Source: JALYRV01 sp040902895
GTDB lineage: Bacteria; Acidobacteriota; Vicinamibacteria; Vicinamibacterales; SCN-69-37
Assembly: GCA_040902895.1 (NCBI GenBank)
Contig: JBBDWL010000138.1
Span: 1-64,000, forward strand
DNA length: 64,000 bases
Direction: 5' to 3'
Shown here: piece by piece, positions 42,618-51,563 of the stretch
Layout: each line of letters starts with the position of its first letter
Position numbering within the stretch: position 1 is the stretch's first letter
Position numbers and translations under genes: made by a program
Notes under the pieces: model-generated
Databases searched by the model: none
Told to the model about the DNA's origin: nothing
Seen by the model: only the letters and a program-made list of their open reading frames with translations

Positions 42618-45314
42618 TCAGCGGATCCGCGGCCGCAGCTCGGTGAGGAAGTTCAGCACGAGGTTGATTTGTGTCGCCGACTGTTCCGAGACGATGAGCG
42701 GCATCATCAGCAGCCGCTCACCATCGGCTGACACGGAATAGATACTCTCGTACGGAAGCGCGTCGAACAGCTCGCGTTGCTTGCCGGCCTCGAACGACGC
42801 GTCCGTGCGCACGGCAACGGCCATCATTTTGCCGTTGAGGCCGCGATAGAACAGCTCGTCGCCCGTCGGCGACCACGTGGGCGAAATCCCGCCGTCCGCT
42901 GAAACGCGGAACACCTGCTGGCCATCCGGAAACGCGCGCACGAAGATCTCGAAACGGCCCGAGTCGTTCGACTGATAGGCCATCCACCGGCTGTCGGGCG
43001 AGAAGACCGCGTAGCCTTCATTGTCATTCGTTTTCACGAACGGCCGAGCGCGCGCGATCGCGTCACCGGACGGGCCGATCGGCCCGGCGGGAAGCGGCAG
43101 CACCCAGATGTCGGAGCCCGACACCGGGTCGATGTCGTAGAACGCCAGCCAGCGCCCATCGGGCGAGACGCTCATCGGCCCCTGGGGATGGTCGTTCGAC
43201 GTCAGCCGCTGCTCGACATCGCGGCCGTCCGCCGGCCGGCGAAACAGATTCGTATTCCCGAAGCCGCGCGCGAACACGACGAACTGGCCGTCGCCCGACC
43301 AGACGCCGTTGAAATTGCCGCGTTCGGGGGAATTGGTGATGCGCGTGGATCGTCCGCCCTCCAGATTCTCGATCCAGATGTCGCCGGGACCGCCGGCGTT
43401 GTTGCGGACCACGCGCGTGCCGTCGGGCGACAGCTTCCACGTGCGCGTGAGGCCGCGCATGGTGATGCCCGGCGAGGCCTTACCCTGGCGCGTGACCCAT
43501 ACGAGCTCGCGCGCGCTCTCGTGGAGGCCGCCCGGCACGTAGGCCAGGGTGCCGGACGCCGACAGATCGGAATGCGCGCCGCCCGACAGGTTGGTGATCA
43601 CGCCGTCGACCAGCGGAACGGCCTGGCCGGTTACGGTCAGCGTCGTTTCGTCGAGGGGCGCGGCGAGGAGGCCTTCCGATCGCGCATAGACGAGATATCC
43701 GCGACGATCCGCGTCGCGGACGTAGCGCGGATACCCGCCGCCGGCCTCGATCACGACGCTTTGCCCCACGCCATCCGCCGCGCGCCCGACGATGCGCGAG
43801 GGCTCCCAGCCGGCGTCGTTCCATACGGAAAACAGCATCGTCCTGCCGTCGGGCAGCAGGCCGGGCCATCGATGACTCAGCTCGCCTTCGCGCAGGGCCG
43901 TCAGCGCCTCAGGTTTGCCGCCGCGCGCCGGCACGCGCCAGACCGGCGCGCTGTTCGACGGCGTGAAGAGGATGTCGTCGCCGGCGCCCCAGGCCTGTCC
44001 GCGGGAATTCAGCACGTCGGCGATCACGACCGGCGCGCCGCCCTCGAGCGACACTTTCTTCAGTTTGCCGTCCGCGAAAAACCCCACCCACCGCCCGTCT
44101 GGCGAAAAAAACGGATTCGTGGCCCCGTCGGTGCCGGAGAGCGCGTGCGAGTCGAAGCGGTCGAGCGCGCGCACGTAGAGCAGCGTCTTGCTGTTGGCCC
44201 GGCCGGCGAACACAAGTGTGCGGCCGTCGGGCGAGAGCGCGACCGCCGAGCCGCGTCCGAGCGCGAGCACGACGCCGGGCGGCAACGCGATCGTCGTGCG
44301 CACGGGCGCCGGCGCGGCGGCGTCCTTGCGGAACGGGACGCCGGCGATTAACAGTGCGACTGCCGCGGCTGCGCCTGCGCCTGCCGTGAACCAGCCGAGC
44401 GATCGCGGCCCTAATCGCTGCCTGGCCGGCCGCGCCTCGGCGCTGGCGCGCGATTCGATCGGCCCTCGCTGCACCTGCTCGATCGCGAACCGCGCGTCGG
44501 CGATGTCGCGCAGCCGATCCTTGGGGTGTTTCTGCAAACAATGCCGCACGAGCTCGACGAGTCGTGCGGGCGTGCCGGCCGGCAGACGATCGAAATCCGG
44601 TTCGCGTCCGACGACGCCGGCCAGAATGTCGGTTGCCGACTCGCCGTCGAATGCCGGCGCACCTGTCAGCATCTCGTAGAGGATGCAGCCGAACGACCAG
44701 ATATCGGTGCGCTTGTCGAGATCGCGTCCCCGCGCTTGTTCGGGGCTCATGTACGCGGCGGTGCCGAGGATGATCCCGCTGCTCGTGCGTCCGAGCATCG
44801 TCGGCGAGTTTGCGGTGTCGGCGCCCGTATCGGGAGTGAGGACGCGCGCGAGGCCGAAGTCCAGAATCTTGATCGTGCCGTCGGGCGGCGCCTTGATGTT
44901 GGCCGGCTTCAGATCGCGATGGATCACGCCGCGTTCGTGGGCCGCCTCGAGCCCGTCGCAGAGCTGCGCGGCGATCGCCAGCGTCTCGGCAAGCGGAAGC
45001 GCGCCGCCCGCAAGACGTTCGTCAAGCGTCGGACCTTCGATAAGCTCCATCACGATCACGGGAGCGCCGCCGGCGATCTCGACGCCAAAAATCTGCGCGA
45101 TCGCAGGATGGCTGAGCGACGCCAGGACCTGCGCCTCGCGGTCGAACCGGGCGCGCGAGTCGGCGTTGCCAACCGATGACAACGGAAGGACCTTGAGCGC
45201 GACGTCACGCTTCAGGCGCGCGTCGCGCGCGCGAAGGACTTCGCCCATCCCGCCAGCACCGAGCGGACCGACGACTTCGTAGGGCCCGACGCGGCTGCCG
45301 GGAGCAAAAGACAC
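42618..45314 (-). CDS. Ser/Thr protein kinase with C-terminal beta-propeller
   Basis: An 898-residue PknB-like kinase. Kinase domain about 10-270: P-loop GAGGMGEVLRARD, VALKVLPL with the catalytic Lys, HRDLKPANIK, DFGLARVL and MSPEQARG. One transmembrane helix is near 310-330 (WFTAGAGAAAAVALLIAG), followed by a TolB/WD40-like propeller (about 360-890) with repeated SPDGR blades (LSPDGRTLVFAGR, FSPDGRWVGFFADG, SVSPDGRWLAFYD). The sensor is therefore extracytoplasmic. The GTG at 45314 is chosen because VSFAPGSRVGPYEVVG is the usual N-terminus; the frame runs on to 45383. Confidence 0.92.
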   Translation of the reverse strand: MSFAPGSRVGPYEVVGPLGAGGMGEVLRARDARLKRDVALKVLPLSSVGNADSRARFDREAQVLASLSHPAIAQIFGVEIAGGAPVIVMELIEGPTLDERLAGGALPLAETLAIAAQLCDGLEAAHERGVIHRDLKPANIKAPPDGTIKILDFGLARVLTPDTGADTANSPTMLGRTSSGIILGTAAYMSPEQARGRDLDKRTDIWSFGCILYEMLTGAPAFDGESATDILAGVVGREPDFDRLPAGTPARLVELVRHCLQKHPKDRLRDIADARFAIEQVQRGPIESRASAEARPARQRLGPRSLGWFTAGAGAAAAVALLIAGVPFRKDAAAPAPVRTTIALPPGVVLALGRGSAVALSPDGRTLVFAGRANSKTLLYVRALDRFDSHALSGTDGATNPFFSPDGRWVGFFADGKLKKVSLEGGAPVVIADVLNSRGQAWGAGDDILFTPSNSAPVWRVPARGGKPEALTALREGELSHRWPGLLPDGRTMLFSVWNDAGWEPSRIVGRAADGVGQSVVIEAGGGYPRYVRDADRRGYLVYARSEGLLAAPLDETTLTVTGQAVPLVDGVITNLSGGAHSDLSASGTLAYVPGGLHESARELVWVTRQGKASPGITMRGLTRTWKLSPDGTRVVRNNAGGPGDIWIENLEGGRSTRITNSPERGNFNGVWSGDGQFVVFARGFGNTNLFRRPADGRDVEQRLTSNDHPQGPMSVSPDGRWLAFYDIDPVSGSDIWVLPLPAGPIGPSGDAIARARPFVKTNDNEGYAVFSPDSRWMAYQSNDSGRFEIFVRAFPDGQQVFRVSADGGISPTWSPTGDELFYRGLNGKMMAVAVRTDASFEAGKQRELFDALPYESIYSVSADGERLLMMPLIVSEQSATQINLVLNFLTELRPRIR

Positions 45315-45362
45315 GTGTGCGGGCAGTCTACGCCAACTCTGAATTTCTGCGATCATCCTGCC

Positions 45363-45875
45363 GTGCCCACGCCCGTTGGCCACGCCCTGGGCGCGCTGTT
45401 ACTGACGGCGCCGATTCGCGCGCGCTACAAACTGCTTGGCGCCGGCGCCGCTGCTGCCGCGGTCTCGCTTGGCGTTGCGCCGGATCTTGATCTGCTGGCA
45501 GGCCGGCACAGCGCCGAGACGCACAGCGTCGGCGCCGCGGCGCTGGCGGGCGCGGTCGTCTGGTTCGTCGCACGCCGCCGCGGGATCCGGCACCGCACGG
45601 CCCTGGCCGCAATGGCCGTCGTCGCCGTGCTTTCGCATGCGTTTCTCGACTGGCTCGGCACCGACACCTCGGCGCCGATCGGCATCATGGCGCTCTGGCC
45701 GTTCAGCAGCGCCTATTACGAATCGGATACACACGTCTTCATGGCCGTGTCGCGGCGGTACTGGCTCGACGAGTTCTGGACCTATAACCTTCGTGTGCTT
45801 GGCAGGGAGCTGTTGATCCTCGGCATCCCGGCCGTCGCTGTCGAATGGTGGATTCGGCGAAGGCGCGGCATCTGA
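45363..45875 (+). CDS. membrane-bound metal-dependent hydrolase-like protein (YdjM/DUF457)
   Basis: A 170-residue protein beginning at GTG (VPTPVGHALGALLL). It has the family residues APDLDLLAGRHSAETHS near 40-56 and LSHAFLDWLGTDTSAPIG near 100, with three or four helices. YdjM-type proteins are predicted zinc-dependent membrane hydrolases of unknown substrate. It diverges from the kinase gene, 48 bases apart. Confidence 0.82.
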   Translation: MPTPVGHALGALLLTAPIRARYKLLGAGAAAAAVSLGVAPDLDLLAGRHSAETHSVGAAALAGAVVWFVARRRGIRHRTALAAMAVVAVLSHAFLDWLGTDTSAPIGIMALWPFSSAYYESDTHVFMAVSRRYWLDEFWTYNLRVLGRELLILGIPAVAVEWWIRRRRGI

Positions 45876-45880
45876 ACACC

Positions 45881-45937
45881 TGTGGCGCAGCCACATGAAC
45901 CTGTGATATATCCCTCCTGTGGCGGCGCCACAGGAGG
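45881..45937. promoter_or_regulatory. tandem candidate PadR operators, TGTGGC-N3-GCCACA
   Basis: Two perfect 15-base palindromes with the same half-sites at 45881-45895 (spacer GCA) and 45918-45932 (spacer GGC), 37 bases apart. The second extends to an 11-base stem (45913-45937). GTGATATAT between them resembles a -10 element, so bound PadR would straddle the promoter. The second site also masks the ribosome binding region AGGAGG. Confidence 0.7.
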
Positions 45938-45940
45938 CCC

Positions 45941-46276
45941 ATGGGCAGCAAACTCGACATCCTTCCAGGCACGCTTGACCTGATCGTGCTGCAGACCCTG
46001 GCGTCGATGGGCCCACTGCATGGCTACGGGATCGCACGGCGTGTGGAGCAGGTGAGCGGGCATGAAGTGCTGCTCAATCAGGGCACCATCCACGCCGCGC
46101 TCGTGCGCCTGCAGCAGCGGCGCTGGATCAGCGCCGAGTGGGGCACCTCCGAGAACAACCGCCGCGCCCGCTTCTACGCCCTCACGAAAACGGGACGCAA
46201 GCAGCTCGAAGAGCGGGCGGCCGACTGGGAGCGCATGACGTCGGTCATGGAGCGTGTCTTCAACCCGCCCGACTGA
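45941..46276 (+). CDS. PadR-family transcriptional repressor
   Basis: A 111-residue winged-helix repressor: LPGTLDLIVLQTLASMGPLH, GYGIARRVEQ and the wing NQGTIHAALVRLQQRRWISA. A ribosome site AGGAGG is 5 bases upstream, inside the second operator. It heads the ADOP 4 operon; the permease starts 15 bases after its stop. Confidence 0.93.
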   Translation: MGSKLDILPGTLDLIVLQTLASMGPLHGYGIARRVEQVSGHEVLLNQGTIHAALVRLQQRRWISAEWGTSENNRRARFYALTKTGRKQLEERAADWERMTSVMERVFNPPD

Positions 46277-46291
46277 TTCCGGAGCGCACCA

Positions 46292-48946
46292 ATGATGGCC
46301 TGGTTTCATCAGACACTGGCGCGCTGTGCCGCCCTGTTCAGACGCGGCCGGCTCGATCGCGAGCTCGAAGAGGATGTCGCGACGCACATCGCGCTGCTGA
46401 CCGAGGAGTACATCAGCCGCGGGATGGATCCCGTCGAAGCGCGGCGTCAGGCCCGCCTCAGTTTCGGCAGCGTCGACAGCGCCATGGAGATCCATCGCGA
46501 CGTGCGCAGCCTGCGCTGGGTCGAGTCAGCCTTTCAGGATCTGAGGTACGCCGCGCGCCTGCTTCGCCGCCAGCCGCTATTGAGCTGCGCCGTTGTCCTC
46601 ACCCTCGGCATCGGCATCGGCGCGCCGGTTGCGGCCTTCAGCCTCTTGAACAAGTTCACCTTCGGCCGGCCCCCCAGCGCGGATCCCGATGCATTTTTCC
46701 GCCTCGCCCGGCCGGCCAGCGAATCGAGCGGCATCGCTACGCCGCTGGCATACGAGACACTGCGCGCCTCGAGCCGATCTGCGCGCGAGCTCGCGGCCTG
46801 GTCGATCATCGAATTGCGGGGACAAATCGGCACCGAGGATCCAACACCGGTTGAAGGTGTGTTCGTGTCGTGTAATTTCTTTCGCCTGTTCGGGGTGCAC
46901 GCACCCGTCGCGGGCCGGCTCCTCGACGAGAGCGATTGCGCGGCAGGTGCGCCGGTCGCAGTCATCAGCGAGCGCCTGTGGCGCGACCGTTTCGGGGCCG
47001 ATGAGGCCATCATCGGGGCGAGCATCCGCTACGGCGGATCGCCGGTCACCATCGCCGGCGTGGCTTCTGCGCCGCCTTTCCACCACGAATGGGACGATGC
47101 CGATTTCGCGGCCGACATCTGGGTGCCGTACACGGCCCAGCGGTCCCTGAAGGGGCCCGCCGAGTTCCTGAACGAACTCATGCACCACGACGGCTTCCGA
47201 TGGCTCAACGTTGCCGGCTTCCTCTCGGACGGCGTTTCACGCTCGACAGCGGAAGCGGAGCTCCGCGCCATTGACGCGGGCCTGCCGGGCGCTGCTCGGA
47301 ATCGCGCTCACGCGCCGATCGTCCTTACCGACGGTTCCCGATGGGCGGCCGCGCCGCTCACCATGCTCGGATTGCTCGCGATGGCGCTCGCGCTGCCGGC
47401 TCTCGTCATGCTGACGGCATGCGTCAACGTGGCGGCACTGCTGCTGCCCCGCGCCGTCATTCGCCAGCGCGAGATGGCCGTGCGCCTCACGCTTGGCACC
47501 AGCAAAGCCCGCCTGATGCGCATGCTGCTGGTCGAAAGCCTGCTCGTCTGTGGACTGGCGGCGATCGGGAGCCTCGTACTCGTCTATACGCTTCCGCCGA
47601 TACTGGTCCGGTTCTTCGACCTGGAGCTGGCATTCGGCGGAGCCGACGCTCTGGCGCCCGACTGGCGTGTGTTCGCATGCCTGGTCTTCGCGGGCGTTCT
47701 CGCGGCGGTCTTCTCAGGTCTTACACCGGCGCTCGAATCGTTGAACCCGCGACTTGCCGATACGCTCAAGGGCCCGCGTGGCCTGATCTTTCGGCAGCGG
47801 CACTCCCGATCGCGCCGCGTATTCGTGGGCATTCAGATCGCCGCGAGCATGGTGCTGCTCGTCGTCGCCGCCACATTCTGGCGCGCGGCCGAGCGGTTTA
47901 CGGATCCGGGCTTTCGCACTGCAGGTGTGCTCGTGGCGGATCTTCGTGATCAGCCGAAGCCGGGCGTGCCGCTCGCGTCAATCGCCGACGAGATCCGCAC
48001 AGCCGGCGTTCGAACCGTCGCGTATGCCAGCACCCTCCCACTCGTCACGGAGTCGGCCAGGGGCATTCGCATCGGAGGCGAGCGGATGCCCCTGATGCCC
48101 CTCATCGTTGCCGTCTCGCCCGACTATTTCCGTGTTCTCGATATCTCTGTGCTCGCCGGGCAGGCATTCGAGAGCAATGCGACGAGCGCTGGCGCGGGAT
48201 TCAAGCCGATTGTCGTCTCCAGGCAATTCGCGCGGCGCTTCTTCGGCAACGGCAATCCCATCGGCGAGGTCGTCGAGCTCATCATGAACGCGGGTCCGAC
48301 GCCCATGCGGATCATCGGGGTGGTCGCGGACCGGGACGTCGGTCGCTCGAACTTCCAACCTGCGTTAACCGACGGTTCGATCATCTACGAGCCGATGCCG
48401 GCGGGCTCGCGCTCGGGCCATCTGCTGGTCGCTGCGGAAGGAGACGCCGCTGCGGCAGCGGCTGCGCTTCGAACCGTGCTTCGCAACGTCACCGGAGCGG
48501 CCGCGCCGGTGCAGACGCTGCAGGCAAGCCTCGCGCAGCGCGTCGATGGTGTGCGCCGGATGCAGGTCGTGCTGCTGGCCATGGGCGCGGTGTCGCTGGC
48601 GCTGGCCATCATCGGTGTGATTGGCGCCGTCTCGGCGGATGCTACTCAGCGTCGCAAGGAATTCGCGATCCGCCTGGCCATTGGCGCCACACCATGGCAC
48701 GTGCGCCGCACCATCATCACATCGGGACTGCGCGTGCTGCCGTTCGCGCTCGCGGCCGGCGCCGTCGCCTCGTGGGGCGCGCTCAAGGCAGGACAGAATC
48801 TACTGCCGGTCGGTGCTGTCGCCGCCGATCCCGCGCCGTACGTCGCGATCGCTGTGTTTCTGCTGGCCACCGCGGTCGCCACGCTGCTCGCGGTGTCGTA
48901 CCCGGCGGGGCGCCGCGATCCCGTGATCGCGCTGCGCGAGGAGTAG
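46292..48946 (+). CDS. ADOP-type FtsX/MacB permease 4
   Basis: An 884-residue permease with the N-terminal ADOP segment (about 1-85: EEDVATHIALLTEEYISRGM, EARRQARLSFGSVDSAMEI), helix 1 near 100-120 (SCAVVLTLGIGIGAPVAAFS), core 1 and three helices near 355-480 (ACVNVAALLLPRAVIRQRE). Core 2 and the final three helices follow, ending AGRRDPVIALREE. Intact, with GGAG 8 bases upstream of the ATG. No ATPase is adjacent. Confidence 0.93.
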   Translation: MMAWFHQTLARCAALFRRGRLDRELEEDVATHIALLTEEYISRGMDPVEARRQARLSFGSVDSAMEIHRDVRSLRWVESAFQDLRYAARLLRRQPLLSCAVVLTLGIGIGAPVAAFSLLNKFTFGRPPSADPDAFFRLARPASESSGIATPLAYETLRASSRSARELAAWSIIELRGQIGTEDPTPVEGVFVSCNFFRLFGVHAPVAGRLLDESDCAAGAPVAVISERLWRDRFGADEAIIGASIRYGGSPVTIAGVASAPPFHHEWDDADFAADIWVPYTAQRSLKGPAEFLNELMHHDGFRWLNVAGFLSDGVSRSTAEAELRAIDAGLPGAARNRAHAPIVLTDGSRWAAAPLTMLGLLAMALALPALVMLTACVNVAALLLPRAVIRQREMAVRLTLGTSKARLMRMLLVESLLVCGLAAIGSLVLVYTLPPILVRFFDLELAFGGADALAPDWRVFACLVFAGVLAAVFSGLTPALESLNPRLADTLKGPRGLIFRQRHSRSRRVFVGIQIAASMVLLVVAATFWRAAERFTDPGFRTAGVLVADLRDQPKPGVPLASIADEIRTAGVRTVAYASTLPLVTESARGIRIGGERMPLMPLIVAVSPDYFRVLDISVLAGQAFESNATSAGAGFKPIVVSRQFARRFFGNGNPIGEVVELIMNAGPTPMRIIGVVADRDVGRSNFQPALTDGSIIYEPMPAGSRSGHLLVAAEGDAAAAAAALRTVLRNVTGAAAPVQTLQASLAQRVDGVRRMQVVLLAMGAVSLALAIIGVIGAVSADATQRRKEFAIRLAIGATPWHVRRTIITSGLRVLPFALAAGAVASWGALKAGQNLLPVGAVAADPAPYVAIAVFLLATAVATLLAVSYPAGRRDPVIALREE

Positions 48947-48997
48947 CGGATTCGCCCGCTACAGGCCCCGCTCGCAACGCGCGGGATAGTCGGGACG

Positions 48998-49309
48998 GTG
49001 GGGATGACGCCAGAGGTCAATCGCCACACCCAGGCGGGTTCGGCCATGTCACAGGGCACGCTGCTCGACATCTATCGGCGGCGCGGCTACTGGCGCGCCG
49101 GCATCGCGCCTCCCGCGGTGAGAGCCGACGCCGCGGGCTGTGGGGGCGTGAGCATCGGCCTGCACATGATTGAAGAACCGGATTACGTGAAAAACTTTGT
49201 CATAAAGGACGTCATCCCACGACAGCGGCGAGGCGTGAAACCACCACGGTGGACCATGCAGTTCGATCGCGCAGCGAGGCTCGTCAATGTGCGGCTGATC
49301 TTCGAGTGA
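48998..49309 (+). CDS. doubtful hypothetical ORF, possibly a gene remnant
   Basis: A 103-residue frame of unknown kind. Only its second half (HMIEEPDYVKNFVIKDVIPR onward) looks protein-like. Downstream, another frame gives a short plausible tail (WLFQQARDLETRVDQALRRF, ending near 49400) without a start. The 525 bases between ADOP 4 and hbdA probably hold decayed sequence. Confidence 0.3.
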   Translation: MGMTPEVNRHTQAGSAMSQGTLLDIYRRRGYWRAGIAPPAVRADAAGCGGVSIGLHMIEEPDYVKNFVIKDVIPRQRRGVKPPRWTMQFDRAARLVNVRLIFE

Positions 49310-49400
49310 AGGACTGATGCCAGAAGTGGCTTTTTCAACAGGCGCGCGACCTCGAGACGCGCGTCGACCAGGCCCTCAGACGCTTCCGCGCGGTCCGCTG

Positions 49401-49471
49401 AAAATGGGGCCGGGTCTGAATTATTCACGCTATGCATTCATGCGTGAATAATTCAGACCCGTCCCCATTTT
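49401..49471. repeat. 71-base hairpin adjoining the hbdA stop
   Basis: Arms 49401-49430 and 49442-49471, 30 bases each, with one mismatch. They contain GGGTCTGAATTATTCACGC and its complement; the loop is 11 bases. It ends on the base next to the hbdA stop codon. A partial match (GACCCGTCCCC) lies at about 453-465. Confidence 0.8.
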
Positions 49472-50323
49472 TCAGTACTTGTAAAAGCCTTGCCCTGATT
49501 TGCGTCCGAGATGTCCCGCCGCCACCATGCGCTTCAGCAGGGGACACGCGCGGTACTTCGGATCCCCGAGCCCGTCGTGGAGCACGCCGAGGATGGCCAC
49601 GCACACGTCGAGACCGATGAAATCGGCCAGCGTCAGCGGGCCCATCGGATGGTTCATGCCAAGCTTCATCACGGTGTCGATCGCTTCCGGTGTGCCGACG
49701 CCTTCCATCACCGCGAACGCCGCCTCGTTGATCATCGGCATCAGAATGCGGTTCGCGATGAAGCCCGGATAGTCGGCCGCTTCGACCGGCGTCTTGCCGA
49801 GCGTCTTCGACAGCTCCGTCGCGACCTGCATCGAGTCATCCGACGTCGCCTGGCCGCGAATCAGCTCCACCAGCGTCATCAGCGGCACGGGGTTCATGAA
49901 GTGCATGCCCAGCACCTTGTCGGGACGCTTTGTCGCCGCGCCGAGCGTTGTGATCGAAATCGACGAAGTATTGGACGAGAGAATGACGTCCTGACGCGTG
50001 ATGCGATCGAGATCCTCGAACAGCCGCGTCTTGATGTCGGCGTTCTCGACGATCGCTTCGACGATGTAGTCGGCTTCGGCAAGGGCATCGATCGAGGCCG
50101 CCGGCTTGATGCGCCCGATGGCCGCATCGCGCTGTTCCGCCGTCAGCTTGCCCTTCTCCACGAACTTGCCGAGACTTTTCTCGATGGCCGCCCGCGCGCG
50201 ATCCACGGCGGCTGGCGCAGCGTCATGTACTCGCACCTCGAAGCCTGACTGCGCGAACACCTGCGCAATCCCGTTGCCCATCGTCCCGGCGCCGATGACG
50301 CCGACGGTTTTGATCGAAGCCAT
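49472..50323 (-). CDS. 3-hydroxybutyryl-CoA dehydrogenase
   Basis: A 283-residue NAD(P)-dependent enzyme that oxidises or reduces the 3-hydroxyacyl-CoA/acetoacetyl-CoA pair. The Rossmann motif is VGVIGAGTMGNGIAQVFAQ (residues 7-25); the catalytic His lies in GMHFMNPVPLM near 138, followed by PGFIANRILMPMINEA near 180 and HPMGPLTLADFIGLD. The ATG at 50323 gives the family length; the frame is open further upstream. It can work with the thiolase at 56.4 kb in acetoacetyl-CoA metabolism. It diverges from the SnoaL-like gene. Confidence 0.95.
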   Translation of the reverse strand: MASIKTVGVIGAGTMGNGIAQVFAQSGFEVRVHDAAPAAVDRARAAIEKSLGKFVEKGKLTAEQRDAAIGRIKPAASIDALAEADYIVEAIVENADIKTRLFEDLDRITRQDVILSSNTSSISITTLGAATKRPDKVLGMHFMNPVPLMTLVELIRGQATSDDSMQVATELSKTLGKTPVEAADYPGFIANRILMPMINEAAFAVMEGVGTPEAIDTVMKLGMNHPMGPLTLADFIGLDVCVAILGVLHDGLGDPKYRACPLLKRMVAAGHLGRKSGQGFYKY

Positions 50324-50365
50324 AGCCTTAGTGTATATAAGCGGCTGCAATTGATTGGAGGAGAG

Positions 50366-50848
50366 ATGACACAGAGGATGAAGGTATCGCTCGCGGCCGT
50401 CGCGCTGATCGCCGTGGGCCACATCGGCGTGTATGCCCTGCCGCAGCGCGGAACGGGGCCGGCCGGCAATGTGCGCGCGGCGATCGAGGCCGCCAACAAG
50501 CGCCACTTCATGGACGCGGCGCCGAAAGCCGACGCGGCGCTGGTTGCGGCGGTCTATACCGACGATGCCGTGGCGTATCCGGCGAACTCCGAACCCGTGA
50601 AGGGCCGGACCGCGCTTCAGGCGCTGTGGAAAGGGGCCTTCGATGCCGGCATCGCCGGCTTCGATCTGATCACGCACGAGGTCGAATCGTTCGGCGACAC
50701 GGCGTGGGAGACGGGCGCCTACGCGATGAAACTGAAGGACGGGACCGTCGTCGACCGCGGGAAGTACGTCGTCATCTGGAAGCGCGTGAACGGCGAGTGG
50801 AAAATCCACCGCGACATCTGGACGACCAGCCTGCCGGCGGCGAAGTAG
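50366..50848 (+). CDS. exported SnoaL/DUF4440-like protein
   Basis: A 160-residue protein with a signal peptide (about residues 1-25) and one NTF2-like fold domain: AAIEAANKRHFMDAAPKADA, VYTDDAVAYPANSEPVKG, GKYVVIWKRVNGEWKIHRDI. Such domains bind small ligands or act as isomerases; the role is unknown. GGAGGAG lies 7 bases upstream of the ATG, and TATATA at about 50334 may be its -10 element. Confidence 0.85.
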   Translation: MTQRMKVSLAAVALIAVGHIGVYALPQRGTGPAGNVRAAIEAANKRHFMDAAPKADAALVAAVYTDDAVAYPANSEPVKGRTALQALWKGAFDAGIAGFDLITHEVESFGDTAWETGAYAMKLKDGTVVDRGKYVVIWKRVNGEWKIHRDIWTTSLPAAK

Positions 50849-50858
50849 CCAGGACACG

Positions 50859-50890
50859 GCGACGCAATGCCGCGTTGGGCGTTGCGTCGC
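50859..50890. repeat. palindrome shared with the thiolase gene
   Basis: GCGACGCAATGCC, short loop, GGCGTTGCGTCGC. It lies 10 bases after the SnoaL-like stop. A near-identical 32-base stretch lies at 56495-56526 inside the coding end of the acetyl-CoA acetyltransferase gene. Confidence 0.65.
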
Positions 50891-50984
50891 TGGGTGCCGC
50901 TTGACGGCCGAGAGCGGCGAAATCTCGGCTTCCAGCGATCCGATCCCGCGGCCTTTATCGCCGCGGGATCGATCCTGTGACCGA

Positions 50985-51560
50985 TCAGAGAGTCTCCCCG
51001 TCGCGCAGCGCGCAAACCAGCAGATCGGCCACAGCCAGCGCCGGCGCGTGCCGTTCGAGATACTGCCGGTCGAGACGCGGGCCCTGCGTCCGCACGATGC
51101 CGAGGATGTCACGCCACTGGCGATCCGAGAGTTCGCCGCCCTCACGGTACCATCGCAGCTTCTGCAGCAGGATGTCTTCCGGCGGATGCACGTAGAGAAT
51201 CCGGCCGCCGCCGACGTCGATGGCCTGCCGCCTGGCGAGCTGCTGCTCGTCGAGCGGCGTTCCACCCGCGACGAAGATATCAATCTTGACTTGAGTCGCG
51301 TGATGCACGAGGTTGGTGCTGGTCCGTGTACGGACGGCGCGCCGAAGCGCGTCTTCGTCGATATAGAAATCTGAGCCCAGAGCCGCTACAAGCGCTGGGA
51401 TCTGGGGCTCGGGCAGCGCGGCGACGATGTCGATGTCAATGGATGTGCGAGGTTCGCCGGCGAACGATGCGGCAACGGAGCCGCCGATGGTGTGAAGGAT
51501 ACCGAGCCGGTCCAGCACTGCCGTCACGCGCAGAGCGACGTCAATCGGATCGAAGGTCAC
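50985..51560 (-). CDS. nucleotidyltransferase-fold protein
   Basis: A 191-residue protein with the minimal nucleotidyltransferase motif GGSVAASFAGEPRTSIDIDI (residues 26-45) and a third acidic residue in VKIDIFV near 92. EDILLQKLRWYR near 127 is typical of the AbiEii/DUF6036-like group, in which many members are toxins or phage-defence proteins. It lies 3 bases after the small gene upstream and probably forms a pair with it. Confidence 0.8.
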   Translation of the reverse strand: MTFDPIDVALRVTAVLDRLGILHTIGGSVAASFAGEPRTSIDIDIVAALPEPQIPALVAALGSDFYIDEDALRRAVRTRTSTNLVHHATQVKIDIFVAGGTPLDEQQLARRQAIDVGGGRILYVHPPEDILLQKLRWYREGGELSDRQWRDILGIVRTQGPRLDRQYLERHAPALAVADLLVCALRDGETL

Positions 51561-51563
51561 GAA

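Noticed and set aside
43188..44351. 387-codon plus-strand frame opposite the kinase-propeller gene
   Set aside because: Antisense shadow with Arg/Ala/Asp bias; the kinase gene continues unbroken through it.
50324..51283. N-terminal extension of the hydroxybutyryl-CoA dehydrogenase frame to 603 codons
   Set aside because: The extension is antisense to the SnoaL-like gene and to the nucleotidyltransferase; the family start is at 50323.
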